This document shows positions 29,971 to 40,339 of a DNA stretch of 64,000 bases, piece by piece. The notes under the pieces are model-generated. The model was not told the origin of the DNA. It saw nothing but the letters and a program-made list of their open reading frames with translations, and made no database searches. The stretch is from NCBI RefSeq assembly GCF_022695515.1, contig NZ_JALDPT010000013.1:62001-126000 (forward strand), written 5' to 3'. The stretch comes from Phenylobacterium aquaticum. GTDB lineage: Bacteria; Pseudomonadota; Alphaproteobacteria; Caulobacterales; Caulobacteraceae. Position numbers and translations under genes: made by a program. Position 1 is the first letter of the stretch. Each line of letters begins with the position of its first letter.

Positions 29971-31410
29971 CTAGCGTGCCTCTTTCAGGGTGCGCACGGT
30001 TGAGGACGGCCAGCCGCCTCCCAGCGCCTTGTAGGTTTGGACCGCGCGCCGCAGGGCCTGGACCTGGGCGGCGGTGAGTTGGGATCGGACCGAGCGCCAG
30101 GACTGTTCGGCGCTGAGCGCGGTGGAGAGGTCGTCGAGGCCGGCGGCGTAGCGCACGCGGCTGGCCTCATAGGCCCGCTCCGCGCGGCGTTCGCCGTCGG
30201 TGAGCTCGGCCACCCGGCGGCGATCGGAGTCCAGCCGGACCAGCGCGCTGTCGGCCTCGCCATAGGCGGTCTGAACCGCCTTCTCATAGGCGATGACCGC
30301 CTGCTCGGTGCGGGCGTCCTGGGTCTTCAGATCGGTCAGCAGCTTGGGGATCGACAGGATCGGCTGCGACACCGCCGCCCCGATCGACCAGTTGCGGGTC
30401 CCCGACGAGTAGCCCGGTTGCTCGCTCTTCGAGAGGCCGACGCCGGGCGTCAGGGTGAAGGTCGGGAAGAAGGCCAGGCGGGCGTAGTCGGTGCGGCCGG
30501 CGGCGGACATCACCCGCGCCTCGGCCTCGCGCACGTCCGGGCGGCGGGCGAGCAGGGCGCCCGGGATCGCGACCGGAACCTCGGGAATGGTCCCCACCCT
30601 GGCGTCGACCGGCAGGCTGGCCAGGGGCTCGATCCCGCGGCCGACGAGGACCAGCAGGGTGCGGCGCGTGGCCTTGAACTCGGCCTCGAGGCTCGCGACC
30701 TGGGCGTTGGCCTGGGCCAGATCGCCGGCCACCCGATCGGCGTCCGAGCTCGAGCCCAGACCGCGCTGGGCCTTCACATTGGCGACGTTCTGAAGCGCCT
30801 GCTCGATCCGCTGGGTCTGGCGGGCGTCCTCCAGCTGGATGGCCAGGCCGCGGGCCTGGAAATAGGTGTCGGCGACATTGGCGGCCAGGCTGGCGCGGGT
30901 GCTCTCATAGTCGAACCGGGCGGCCGCGGTGTCGCCGCGGGCGGCCTTGGCCACCGCGAAGATCCGGCCGAACAGATCGACCTCCCAGCTGACGCTCAGG
31001 CTGGCGCTGTCGGCGGTGCTTTTCCCGTTCGAGGAGAAGCCGGGGATGTTGATCACCGTGCCCGAGGTCTGGGTGGTGTGGGTCTCCTTGGTCGAGCCCT
31101 TGGCGTCACCCTGGGGCAGAAAGGCGATCAGGGCGCTGGAGGCGGTGACCCGCGCCTCGGCCAGACGCGCGGCGGCGGCGCGGGCGTCCGGGCTCGCCTT
31201 GAGCGCCTGGTCGATCAGGCCGTTCAGTTCGGCGTCGTCGAATTGCGTCCACCAGGTGTCCAGCACCGCGGCCGAGGGCGCCTGGGCGGCGGCCGATTGC
31301 GGCGCCTCGAAGGCGGCCGGCAGGCGGGTGTCGGGCTTGCGCGACGAGGCGCAGCCGCCCAGGGCCACGCAGGCCATTCCGGCGACGATAAGGGCTTGCG
31401 GACGCATCAT
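29971..31410 (-). CDS. Efflux outer-membrane lipoprotein (NodT/OprM family)
   Basis: A 479-residue TolC-type channel. Signal and lipobox VALGGC (Cys20). It shows the duplicated outer-membrane efflux repeat, with WWTQFDDAELNGLIDQALKAS starting the first and RRPDVREAEARVMSA starting the second. It is the first gene of the three-gene operon channel - adaptor - pump, an order less common than adaptor - pump - channel. The start is one of two adjacent ATG codons following gaagagag. No dedicated TetR regulator lies beside it. Confidence 0.94.
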   Translation of the reverse strand: MMRPQALIVAGMACVALGGCASSRKPDTRLPAAFEAPQSAAAQAPSAAVLDTWWTQFDDAELNGLIDQALKASPDARAAAARLAEARVTASSALIAFLPQGDAKGSTKETHTTQTSGTVINIPGFSSNGKSTADSASLSVSWEVDLFGRIFAVAKAARGDTAAARFDYESTRASLAANVADTYFQARGLAIQLEDARQTQRIEQALQNVANVKAQRGLGSSSDADRVAGDLAQANAQVASLEAEFKATRRTLLVLVGRGIEPLASLPVDARVGTIPEVPVAIPGALLARRPDVREAEARVMSAAGRTDYARLAFFPTFTLTPGVGLSKSEQPGYSSGTRNWSIGAAVSQPILSIPKLLTDLKTQDARTEQAVIAYEKAVQTAYGEADSALVRLDSDRRRVAELTDGERRAERAYEASRVRYAAGLDDLSTALSAEQSWRSVRSQLTAAQVQALRRAVQTYKALGGGWPSSTVRTLKEAR

Positions 31411-31640
31411 CTCTCTTCGTGGTGGGACCGCGAATCGCCGCCGAATATATCGGCTTTGGATGGGCGCGACGCGGACCTGCTCGTCGGCTCCCAGAACACG
31501 GGTAGGCGACTCCTGAATTGCAGGACGGATACATAACTCAATGCCGCGCGAAAGCGTGGCGCCCGCGCCGCACGTCCCTAGCCGAGGAGAGCGCGAATGA
31601 CTAGGCTCGGCGCAATATACGTTCCTTCCCGAGTGTGACC

Positions 31641-33296
<1,656 letters not shown>

Positions 33297-33307
33297 GAGA
33301 GATCGAC

Positions 33308-34117
33308 ATGGCGCGGACGGGCGTGATCCGGGCGGGCATGGGGGGCTTCACCTTCGAGCCCTGGCGCGGGGTCTTCTATCCGGCGGGCCTTCGGCAGGCC
33401 GAGGAGCTCGCCTACGCCACGCGCCATGTCACCTCCATCGAGATCAACGGCACCTACTATTCGAGCCAGAAGCCGGAGACCTTCGCCAAGTGGGCCGCCA
33501 CGGCCCCGGACGGTTTCGTCTTCTCGCTGAAGGCCTCGCGCTTCTGCACCAATCGCAAGGTGCTGGCCCAGGGCGGGGAGTCGATCGCCAAGTTCCTGGG
33601 CCAGGGCCTGGTGGAGCTGGGCGACAAGCTGGGGCCGATCCTGTGGCAGTTCATGGCCACCAAGGCCTTCGACCCCGCCGACTTCGAAGCCTTCCTCGAC
33701 CTCCTGCCCCAGACCTATGAGGGGCTGGCGATGCGCCACTGCGTGGAGGTCCGCCACGAGAGCTTCTTCGATCCGCGCTTCGTCGAGATGTGCCGGGCGC
33801 GGAAGGTGGCGATCAGCCTGTCGCAGAACGCGGGCGCGCCCTTCATTCCCGACCTGACGGCGGACTTCGCCTATGCGCGGCTGATGGCGGGGTCGGACGA
33901 GATCGAGACCTGCTATGCGCCGGCCGAGCTGGACCTGTGGGCCGGCCGGTTCGCCGACTATGCCCGGGGCCGGGTTCCGGCCGACCTGACGCCGGTCGCC
34001 CCCGCGGCCCCGGTCGAGGGTCCGCGCGATGTCTTCGTTTACTTTATCCGCGAGGGAAAAGTCCGCGCCCCGGCCGGCGCCATGGCGCTGCTGGAGCGCA
34101 CGGCGCAGACGGACTGA
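33308..34117 (+). CDS. DUF72 family protein
   Basis: A 269-residue TIM-barrel-like protein. GMGGFTFEPWRGVFYP, SIEINGTYYSSQKPETFAKW and FSLKASRFCTNRKVL are typical DUF72 (YecE) segments. The function is unknown; a conserved acidic pocket hints at an enzyme. It begins 11 bases after the peptidase stop, with a ggagag ribosome site, so it is likely co-transcribed. The long in-frame reading upstream overlaps the peptidase and is rejected. Confidence 0.9.
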   Translation: MARTGVIRAGMGGFTFEPWRGVFYPAGLRQAEELAYATRHVTSIEINGTYYSSQKPETFAKWAATAPDGFVFSLKASRFCTNRKVLAQGGESIAKFLGQGLVELGDKLGPILWQFMATKAFDPADFEAFLDLLPQTYEGLAMRHCVEVRHESFFDPRFVEMCRARKVAISLSQNAGAPFIPDLTADFAYARLMAGSDEIETCYAPAELDLWAGRFADYARGRVPADLTPVAPAAPVEGPRDVFVYFIREGKVRAPAGAMALLERTAQTD

Positions 34118-34164
34118 GGCCCGGATGCGACAAAGCGTCGCAACCAGGGATGGCGCTCAGCAAA

Positions 34165-34192
34165 ACGCCCCCGGCCTCGCGGCCGGGGGCGT
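34165..34192 (-). terminator. Terminator for the TonB-C-like gene (possibly bidirectional)
   Basis: A 12-base perfect stem (acgcccccggcc with ggccgggggcgt) and tcgc loop. On the minus strand it is followed by TTTTG, so it terminates the minus-strand gene at 34228. It can also act on the DUF72 transcript. Confidence 0.8.
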
Positions 34193-34227
34193 GATGCTTA
34201 TAAGAACATATGTTCTTGAGGCTGGAT

Positions 34228-34536
34228 TCAGCCGCCGCCGGGGAAGCGCATCGGCACCTTCACGGTCCCGGTCTTCGAGCCCATCGGCAGCGCATCGGCG
34301 ACGCACAGGGCCGCCTTATCGAAGCCTTTGTTCGGCGCGCTGTTTTCCAGCACCTTGCACTCCGTCAGCTTGCCGCCATCGGCCGTGCATTCCAGCATGA
34401 CGACCGCCGAGTCCCGCGTGTTCGCGTTCTTCGTCAGGCACTTGCCCATGCTTTCTTCGAAGGATCCGGCCGTCGCCTGATTGGCGAAAGCCAGAGCCAG
34501 GGCGCAACCGCCCATGATCTTGATGATATTCCGCAT
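34228..34536 (-). CDS. Small secreted TonB-C-like protein
   Basis: A 102-residue protein with a signal peptide (MRNIIKIMGGCALALAFANQ, cut near ATA-G). The mature part follows the TonB C-terminal pattern: AVVMLECTADGGKLTECKVLE, then a helix GFDKAALCVADALPMG and a final strand VKVPMRF. It has four cysteines in the mature part (33, 50, 60, 78), enough for two disulfides. There is no membrane anchor or proline spacer, so it is not a working TonB energy transducer. The role is unknown. It has its own terminator. Confidence 0.72.
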   Translation of the reverse strand: MRNIIKIMGGCALALAFANQATAGSFEESMGKCLTKNANTRDSAVVMLECTADGGKLTECKVLENSAPNKGFDKAALCVADALPMGSKTGTVKVPMRFPGGG

Positions 34537-34592
34537 AGCCCCACTCCTTTCTAGATTTGAGCTGAGGGGAATGTCGCGAATTCAGGTTAAGA

Positions 34593-34753
34593 GAGTCTGA
34601 GCCGTCGCAACATAACCGTGTGCGGCGAACGCTTTGACGAAGGTTTTGCGGGGTGAGTCCTTATGACTCTACCGGCGCGCAGAAATCGTCCACCCACCCG
34701 TTTCGGTGACAATTGGTTAGCAACCTCGCGTCATGGTGTCCGCGACGCTAACC
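34593..34753 (+). promoter_or_regulatory. Chemoreceptor promoter region with GANTC sites and inverted repeats
   Basis: Three GANTC sites (34593, 34655, 34665) occur here; the last two form the palindrome GAGTC-cttat-GACTC. Closer to the start, GGTTAGC (34715) and GCTAACC (34747) are an inverted repeat 25 bases apart. GANTC is the CcrM methylation site in Caulobacter, where many cell-cycle promoters carry it. No ribosome-distant ORF explains this stretch. Confidence 0.4.
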
Positions 34754-34775
34754 GTGTTTTACGGGGGGAATTCTA

Positions 34776-36716
34776 GTGAACCGCCTTCGGCTCGTGGATA
34801 CGCCGCTGATCATCAAGATCGGCTTCGCGCCCGCATTCGCCCTGGTGATGTTGGCCTTTCTGGCCACCGGCGCGATCATCCTTCAGCGCGGCCAGGCCGC
34901 GGAACTGAAGCAGGTGGTCCAGGTGGACATGCCCAACAGCCTGCGGATGCAGAAAGTCTCGGAACGGATCACCGCCGTCCATGGCCAGCTGTACTTCCTG
35001 CTGACCCACCAGGGCGCCTCGATCGACACCGCCAACATCGCCAATGACAGCCAGGCGCTGCTGACCGAGATCGACGCGATCACCAAGGAGGTCCAGGCGG
35101 CCCGCACCTCCGCTCCCGACGATCAGAAGAAGTCCTATGACGACCTGATCAAGGACCTGAAGAACACCCGCGACGCCCTCGACGTGATCTGCGCCATGAT
35201 CACCACCGACTTCGGCACCGCCGCCGGTTTCGCCGCACCCTTCGAGGAAGAGTACGGCAAGATGAGCAGCCTGCTCCACAAGATCGTGGCGGCCGGCCAG
35301 GCGCACACCGACCAGGCCGCCGCCGCCAGCGCCAAGCGCGCCGCCGCGGCCCAGACGGCCACCGTGCTGAGCGCGCTGGCCACCCTGGTGATCGCCGGCG
35401 CCCTGGCCGCCCTGCTGACCCTGACCCTGCGCCGCGACGTGCAGAAGATCGCCAGCGCCACCGAGTCCCTCGCCCGCGGCGACAACGGCATCGACCTCGA
35501 CGCCATGACCCGCAAGGACGAGCTGGGCGCCATCGTCACCTCGCTGAAGGTCTTCCGCGACAACCAGCGCCACCTCGAACAGCTGCGCCTCGAGCAGGAG
35601 AGCACCGAGGCCGCCGCCGAGGCCGCCCGTCGCCAGAACGCCGAAGCCGCCGCGGCCATCGCCGAGGAACAGGCCAATGTGGTGAGCTCGCTCGCCGCGG
35701 CCCTCGATGCGCTGGCCATGGGCGACCTGACCTACCGCGTCGACACCGACTTCCCCGGCGACTACCGCAAGCTCCGCGACGACTTCAACGCCGCCGTGGC
35801 CAAGCTGGAAGAAGCCATGCGGGCGATCGCCAGCGCGACCGCCTCGATCCAGTCCGGCGCCGGCGAGATCAGCCATTCGGCCGACGACCTGTCGCGCCGC
35901 ACCGAGCACCAGGCCGCCACTCTCGAAGAGACCGCCGCGGCGCTCGACGAGATCACCGCCACGGTCACCAAGACCTCCGACGGCGCGAGCCATGGCCGCG
36001 AGGCCACCGCCTCGGCCAAGAACGACGCCGAAGCCTCCGGCGAGGTGGTCCGCAAGGCCATCGCCGCCATGAGCCAGATCGAGGCCTCCTCCAGCCAGAT
36101 CGGCCAGATCATCGGAGTCATCGACGAGATCGCCTTCCAGACCAACCTTCTGGCCCTGAACGCCGGGGTCGAAGCGGCCCGGGCCGGGGACGCCGGCAAG
36201 GGCTTCGCGGTCGTGGCCTCCGAAGTGCGGGCTCTGGCCCAGCGCTCGGCGGAAGCCGCCAAGGAGATCAAGGGTCTGATCACCGCCTCGACCCAGCAGG
36301 TCGCCGAAGGGGTGAGCCTGGTCGGCGAGACCGGCAAGGCCCTGGAGCGCATCGTTCGCCAGGTCGGCGAGATCTCCAATGTCGTGGGCGAAATCGCCGC
36401 CTCGGCCAAGGAAGAGGCCCTGGGCCTCGGCCAGGTGAACACCGCCGTCAACCAGATGGACCAGGTGACCCAGCAGAACGCCGCCATGGTGGAGGAATCC
36501 ACCGCCGCGAGCCGCGTCCTGGCCGAAGAGGCGCAGGAACTGGCCCGCCTGGTCGGTCGCTTCCGCGTCAACGGCCAGGCCCCGACCCGTTCGGCAAGCC
36601 CGCCCCCGGCCTATCGGTCATCCTCCTCAGCGCCGGCCGCCCAGCCGCGCAGCCGGGGCGCCACGGCGCTGGCCGCCCAGCCCCAGGCCCAGGACGACAG
36701 CTGGGAAGAATTCTAA
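34776..36716 (+). CDS. mcp: Methyl-accepting chemotaxis protein
   Basis: A 646-residue chemoreceptor. Helix 1 is near residues 11-33 ([21 protein letters not shown]). A periplasmic helical sensor domain extends to about 190, and helix 2 is near 195-215. A HAMP domain and a second HAMP-like element ([22 protein letters not shown]) follow. The signalling tip has [21 protein letters not shown], read in part. The C-terminal tail ends DDSWEEF, a WxxF-type tether for CheR. The start is GTG after acgggggg. A strong terminator follows. Confidence 0.95.
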   Translation: MNRLRLVDTPLIIKIGFAPAFALVMLAFLATGAIILQRGQAAELKQVVQVDMPNSLRMQKVSERITAVHGQLYFLLTHQGASIDTANIANDSQALLTEIDAITKEVQAARTSAPDDQKKSYDDLIKDLKNTRDALDVICAMITTDFGTAAGFAAPFEEEYGKMSSLLHKIVAAGQAHTDQAAAASAKRAAAAQTATVLSALATLVIAGALAALLTLTLRRDVQKIASATESLARGDNGIDLDAMTRKDELGAIVTSLKVFRDNQRHLEQLRLEQESTEAAAEAARRQNAEAAAAIAEEQANVVSSLAAALDALAMGDLTYRVDTDFPGDYRKLRDDFNAAVAKLEEAMRAIASATASIQSGAGEISHSADDLSRRTEHQAATLEETAAALDEITATVTKTSDGASHGREATASAKNDAEASGEVVRKAIAAMSQIEASSSQIGQIIGVIDEIAFQTNLLALNAGVEAARAGDAGKGFAVVASEVRALAQRSAEAAKEIKGLITASTQQVAEGVSLVGETGKALERIVRQVGEISNVVGEIAASAKEEALGLGQVNTAVNQMDQVTQQNAAMVEESTAASRVLAEEAQELARLVGRFRVNGQAPTRSASPPPAYRSSSSAPAAQPRSRGATALAAQPQAQDDSWEEF

Positions 36717-36749
36717 GCCATAAGAAACGACCCTCCAGGAAGCGCATCA

Positions 36750-36774
36750 GGGCCGCCGAAAGGCGGCCCCTTTT
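36750..36774 (+). terminator. Rho-independent terminator after the chemoreceptor
   Basis: An 8-base stem gggccgcc/ggcggccc with a GNRA-like gaaa loop, followed by cTTTT, lies 34 bases past the stop. Confidence 0.9.
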
Positions 36775-36850
36775 CATTTCCCGCGCCTCCCGCGCGCCCG
36801 TCGATTTACGGTTAATCGAAGCTTAACGGCCCCGGGGCGAGGATCCGTCC

Positions 36851-37270
36851 ATGCGCCGCCTGATCCCCCTCGCCGCCCTGCTCGCCACCCTCGCGGCGCC
36901 CGGCGGCATGCTGGCGGGCGGTCGGATCACCGTCGTCGCCCCAAGCCCGTCGCAGGGCGGCGCCGCGGTCCTGCGCGGATCCCAGACCCTGGAGGCCGGT
37001 GGCGGCCCGACCGCCGTGGCGCGCGACAGCGGCGCTGTGCTGGACCCGACCCTGGCGCTCGCGCTCTCGCCGGCCCGGCCGCCGGCCGGGGTCCTGTCGG
37101 CGGGCGAGCTCAGCCAGTGCCGGCTGAGCTGCGCCCAGACCTATTATTTCTGCCTCGCCCAGGACGCCTCGGAGGACTGTTCCCCCAACTGGGGCCAGTG
37201 CCGGGCGGCCTGTGACGCGCCCTCCGTCTCCCGCAGCCTGGCCGCGGGCTATCTCGGCCAGAACCCCTGA
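36851..37270 (+). CDS. Secreted protein with symmetric CX3C-X6-C-X8-C-X6-CX3C cysteine motif
   Basis: A 139-residue protein of unknown function. The N-terminus MRRLIPLAALLATLAAPGG is a signal peptide. The middle (about 25-85) is low-complexity, rich in Gly, Ala and Pro. Six cysteines at 90, 94, 101, 110, 117 and 121 are spaced as a mirror image, suggesting two helices pinned by disulfides, as in twin-CX3C or CHCH hairpins. It probably acts in the periplasm. The ATG follows gcgagg. It stands alone, between two terminator/promoter regions. I do not recognise the family. Confidence 0.7.
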   Translation: MRRLIPLAALLATLAAPGGMLAGGRITVVAPSPSQGGAAVLRGSQTLEAGGGPTAVARDSGAVLDPTLALALSPARPPAGVLSAGELSQCRLSCAQTYYFCLAQDASEDCSPNWGQCRAACDAPSVSRSLAAGYLGQNP

Positions 37271-37346
37271 CGCGTTAGCTTGCTTGGCGCCGCCGCCGCG
37301 GCGCCGCTAGAATGACGCCCGTCAGGTTTTTTGATTTCAGGCATAG

Positions 37347-37970
37347 ATGTCCCAGGTCGCTTATCTCCCCGTCGGCAAGCGCGAACAGACCAAGGTCCAG
37401 AACCGCCAGGCGATCCTCGAGGCCGCCCGCGAGGTGTTCGGCGAGATGGGCTACGACAACGCCACGGTCCGCGACATCATCCGCCGCACCGGCCTCGCCG
37501 CCGGCACCTTCTACAACTACTACCGCTCCAAGGAGGAGGTCGCCGCGGCCCTCTCCGACGAAGGCGCGCGCCGGTTCGCCCCGATCCTCAAGGCCCAGCG
37601 GGCCCAGGCCTCGGACTGGGAGAGCTTCGTCCGCGCCGCCATCGGCGCCTATTTCAGCTTCCTGGCCGACGAGCACGAGAACTGGCTGACCCGCCGGCCG
37701 CCGGACGAGCCGCACCTGCACATCCACGGCGAGACCCCGGCCATGTCGGCGGTGTTCCGCGAGGTGCGCGACGCCATCGTCGACCGCATCGCCACCGGCG
37801 CGGCGCCCGCTGTCGATCCGGACTATCTGGCCGCCGCCTGCATCGGCGTCGCCCGCGAGGTCGGGGACATGATGCTGACCCGCCGACCGATCGACACCCA
37901 GGGCGCGGCGGACTTCGCCACCGCCATGATCCTGACTGGCCTGCATGGCCTGCCGCGGAAGCCGGCCTGA
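37347..37970 (+). CDS. TetR/AcrR family transcriptional regulator
   Basis: A 207-residue repressor-type regulator. The HTH at residues about 25-60 (RQAILEAAREVFGEMGYDNA then VRDIIRRTGLAAGTFYNYYRSKEEV) is a classic TetR N-terminus. The C-terminal half is a helical ligand-binding domain. It overlaps the following hydrolase gene by one base (TGATG), so the hydrolase and the oxidoreductase downstream are its likely operon partners and may be self-regulated. The ligand is probably acyl or aromatic, by analogy only. Confidence 0.92.
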   Translation: MSQVAYLPVGKREQTKVQNRQAILEAAREVFGEMGYDNATVRDIIRRTGLAAGTFYNYYRSKEEVAAALSDEGARRFAPILKAQRAQASDWESFVRAAIGAYFSFLADEHENWLTRRPPDEPHLHIHGETPAMSAVFREVRDAIVDRIATGAAPAVDPDYLAAACIGVAREVGDMMLTRRPIDTQGAADFATAMILTGLHGLPRKPA

Positions 37971-39016
37971 TGGCCAGCCTCGCCGCCCAGAGGTTCGTGG
38001 TCCGCACGCTGCTGTCCCTGCCGACCCCGATCCTGCGCCTGCTGTCCGGCGGAGGGGTCGTCTATCGCGGCGGCCGCACGCTGGATCCGCGCCTGCAGTT
38101 CCTGGCCGCCTCCTCGGCCCGCGCGCCGTCGATGACCACGCTCAGCCCGCAGGACGCGCGGGCGGCCAACAACCAGGGCCTGGCGGCCCTGACCGCGCCG
38201 CTGGAGCCCGGCGTGCGCACCGAGCCGCTCAGCATCCCCGGCCCGGCCGGCGACATTCCGGCCCGGGTCTATCGGCCGGAGCGCCAGGACCCGACCATGC
38301 CGGTCATGGTCTTCGCCCATTTCGGCGGCGGCGTGATTGGCGATCTGGAGACCAGCGAAGCCTTCTGCGGGATCCTCGCCAAGATCGTCCGCTGCCAGGT
38401 CGTGTCGGTCGACTATCGCCTGGCGCCCGAGCACCGCTTCCCCGCGGGCCTGGAGGACGTGCTGACGGCCTTCCGCTGGGTGCGCGCCAACGCCGCCCGG
38501 TTCGGCGGACCCGAAGGCCAGGCGGCCATCGGCGGGGATTCCATGGGCGGCAACTTCGCCGCCATCGTCGCCCAGGAGCTGAAGCGGGCCGGAGAGCCGC
38601 AGCCGGCCCTGCAGCTGCTCGTCTATCCCTGCGTGGACGTGGCCAGCGAGACGCCCTCCATGACCACCTATGCCGAGGCCTTCCCCCTGACGCGGGCCAT
38701 CATGGACTGGTTCATGGGCCACTATATGGGCCCCGGCGACGATCCGGCCGACCCGCGCCTGTCGCCGATCCGCGAGGCCGATCTGCAGGGCCTGGCCCCC
38801 GCCGTCGTGGTCACCGCCGGCTTCGATCCCCTCTGCGACCAGGGCGAGGCCTACGCCAAGCGCTTGCGTGACGCTGGGGCGCCTACCGTCTATCGCTGCT
38901 ATGACAGCCTGGCGCACGGCTTTACGGCCTTCACAGGCGCGGTCCCTTGCGCCGACGTGGCCTGTCGCGAGATCGCAGGCCTGGTCCGGGAGGGCCTTGA
39001 AGGACGGATTCGCTGA
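37970..39016 (+). CDS. Alpha/beta hydrolase (HSL/HGGG-type esterase) with altered oxyanion motif
   Basis: A 348-residue esterase/lipase of the hormone-sensitive-lipase family. The nucleophile Ser is in GGDSMGGN; the acid is in TAGFDPLCDQGE and the His in SLAHGFTAF. The oxyanion segment, normally HGGGWVIGD, reads HFGGGVIGD, so the first Gly is replaced by Phe and the Trp is lost. It likely cleaves short acyl esters. It overlaps the TetR gene by one base and the next gene by one base (TGATG), so all three form one operon. Confidence 0.88.
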   Translation: MASLAAQRFVVRTLLSLPTPILRLLSGGGVVYRGGRTLDPRLQFLAASSARAPSMTTLSPQDARAANNQGLAALTAPLEPGVRTEPLSIPGPAGDIPARVYRPERQDPTMPVMVFAHFGGGVIGDLETSEAFCGILAKIVRCQVVSVDYRLAPEHRFPAGLEDVLTAFRWVRANAARFGGPEGQAAIGGDSMGGNFAAIVAQELKRAGEPQPALQLLVYPCVDVASETPSMTTYAEAFPLTRAIMDWFMGHYMGPGDDPADPRLSPIREADLQGLAPAVVVTAGFDPLCDQGEAYAKRLRDAGAPTVYRCYDSLAHGFTAFTGAVPCADVACREIAGLVREGLEGRIR

Positions 39017-39996
39017 TGCGCGCGCTTGTGGTTGAAGAACTGTCTGCCGACTATTCCGGCTGTGTGGTCAAGGACATCCCCATCCCTGAGCCCAAGGCGG
39101 GCGAGGTCCTGATCAAGGTCCGCGCCGGGGCGGTCAATTTCCCCGACCTGATGCAGACCCGCGGCGAGCACCAGCACAAGCCGACCATCCCCTTCACGCC
39201 CGGGATGGAGCTGGCGGGCGAGATCGCCGCCCTCGGCGAGGGCGTCACCGGGTGGAAGGTCGGGGATGAAGTGGCCGCCGGCGCGCGCGGGGGCTTCGCC
39301 GAATACGCCGTCGCCCCGGCCCAGGGCCTGCACGCCAAGCCGGCGCCCCTGAGCTTCGGCCAGGCGGCCGGCTATCCGGTCGCCTATCTGACCGCCTATG
39401 TGGCCCTGGTCCGCCGCGCCCAGGTCCAGCCCGGCGAATGGGTGCTGGTGCATGGCGCGGCCGGCGGTGTGGGCCTGGCCTGCGTCGACGTGGCCAAGCT
39501 GCTGGGCTGCAAGGTGATCGCGGCGTCGGCTTCAGACGACAAGCTGGCGGTGATCGAGCGGGAATACGCCCCCGACGCCACGGTCAATGTCACCAAGGGT
39601 TTCAAGGACCGGGTGAAGGAGATCACCGGCGGCCGCGGCGCCGACGTGATCTATGACCCCGTGGGCGGCGACGTGTTCGACGAGAGCGTCCGCTGCATCG
39701 CCTTTGACGGCCGCATCCTCTCGATCGGCTTCACCTCCGGCCGCCTGCCGGTGCTGCCGGTCAACTACGCCCTGATCAAGGGCTTCTCGGTGATGGGCGT
39801 CCGCGCCGGCGAATATGGCCGCCACTTCCCCCAGAAGGGCGCCGAGAACATCGCCGCCATCTGGAAGATGGCCGATGAGGGCCAGGTGAAGCCCCGCGTC
39901 GATCAGGAGTTCGCGCTCGCGGACTGGCAGGCCGCCTTCGATACGCTCTCCGAACGCAAGGTGGTGGGCAAGACCATCATCCGACCGGATCTGTAG
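39016..39996 (+). CDS. NADPH:quinone oxidoreductase family protein (zinc-free MDR)
   Basis: A 326-residue medium-chain reductase. The GroES-like domain has AGAVNFPDLMQTRGEHQHKP and no catalytic zinc Cys/His pair. The NADPH Rossmann motif is VLVHGAAGGVGLACVDVAKL (about 140-160). GADVIYDPVGGDVFDESVRC is typical of quinone oxidoreductases. It reduces quinones or enoyl compounds with NADPH. It is the third gene of the TetR - hydrolase - reductase operon. Confidence 0.92.
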   Translation: MRALVVEELSADYSGCVVKDIPIPEPKAGEVLIKVRAGAVNFPDLMQTRGEHQHKPTIPFTPGMELAGEIAALGEGVTGWKVGDEVAAGARGGFAEYAVAPAQGLHAKPAPLSFGQAAGYPVAYLTAYVALVRRAQVQPGEWVLVHGAAGGVGLACVDVAKLLGCKVIAASASDDKLAVIEREYAPDATVNVTKGFKDRVKEITGGRGADVIYDPVGGDVFDESVRCIAFDGRILSIGFTSGRLPVLPVNYALIKGFSVMGVRAGEYGRHFPQKGAENIAAIWKMADEGQVKPRVDQEFALADWQAAFDTLSERKVVGKTIIRPDL

Positions 39997-40003
39997 GGCC
40001 GCG

Positions 40004-40339
40004 ATGAGCGCTCACCGCACTCGCATCATGTACATTGAGGACAAATCCGAATCTCTCAATGGCGCGGCGCGGATCGGACGAGTGACCTTCTCCAAATCTG
40101 GGCGGTCGCTGACCTACCGGGGCCGAACCTTCCAATCGCTTGGAGGACATGGGTTCAAGGCCAACTATTTCGATGTCGAGTCGGGCGACCACTTCTGGAT
40201 TTCGGGACCGCGTAAGGACGGCAGGGATCGGCTCTATGATCAGAGCGGCAAGCCCGTCGCAATCGACGAGGATGTCGCAGAAGACTATTGGCGAAACATT
40301 CGGGGTCAGAAGACTCCGGCAAGGGGTTCTGCCGCATGA
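40004..40339 (+). CDS. Small conserved protein of unknown function
   Basis: A 111-residue protein with RIMYIEDKSESLNGAARIGR near the start and then SGRSLTYRGRTFQSLGGHGFKANYFDVESG in sections, and WISGPRKDGRDRLY. I recall this as a small family often mis-named after a DXP synthase. It is likely beta-rich and soluble; the function is unknown. The last 4 bases overlap the start of map, so it is co-translated. Base composition is less GC-biased than its neighbours (for example 40010-40300), hinting at recent gain. Confidence 0.78.
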   Translation: MSAHRTRIMYIEDKSESLNGAARIGRVTFSKSGRSLTYRGRTFQSLGGHGFKANYFDVESGDHFWISGPRKDGRDRLYDQSGKPVAIDEDVAEDYWRNIRGQKTPARGSAA

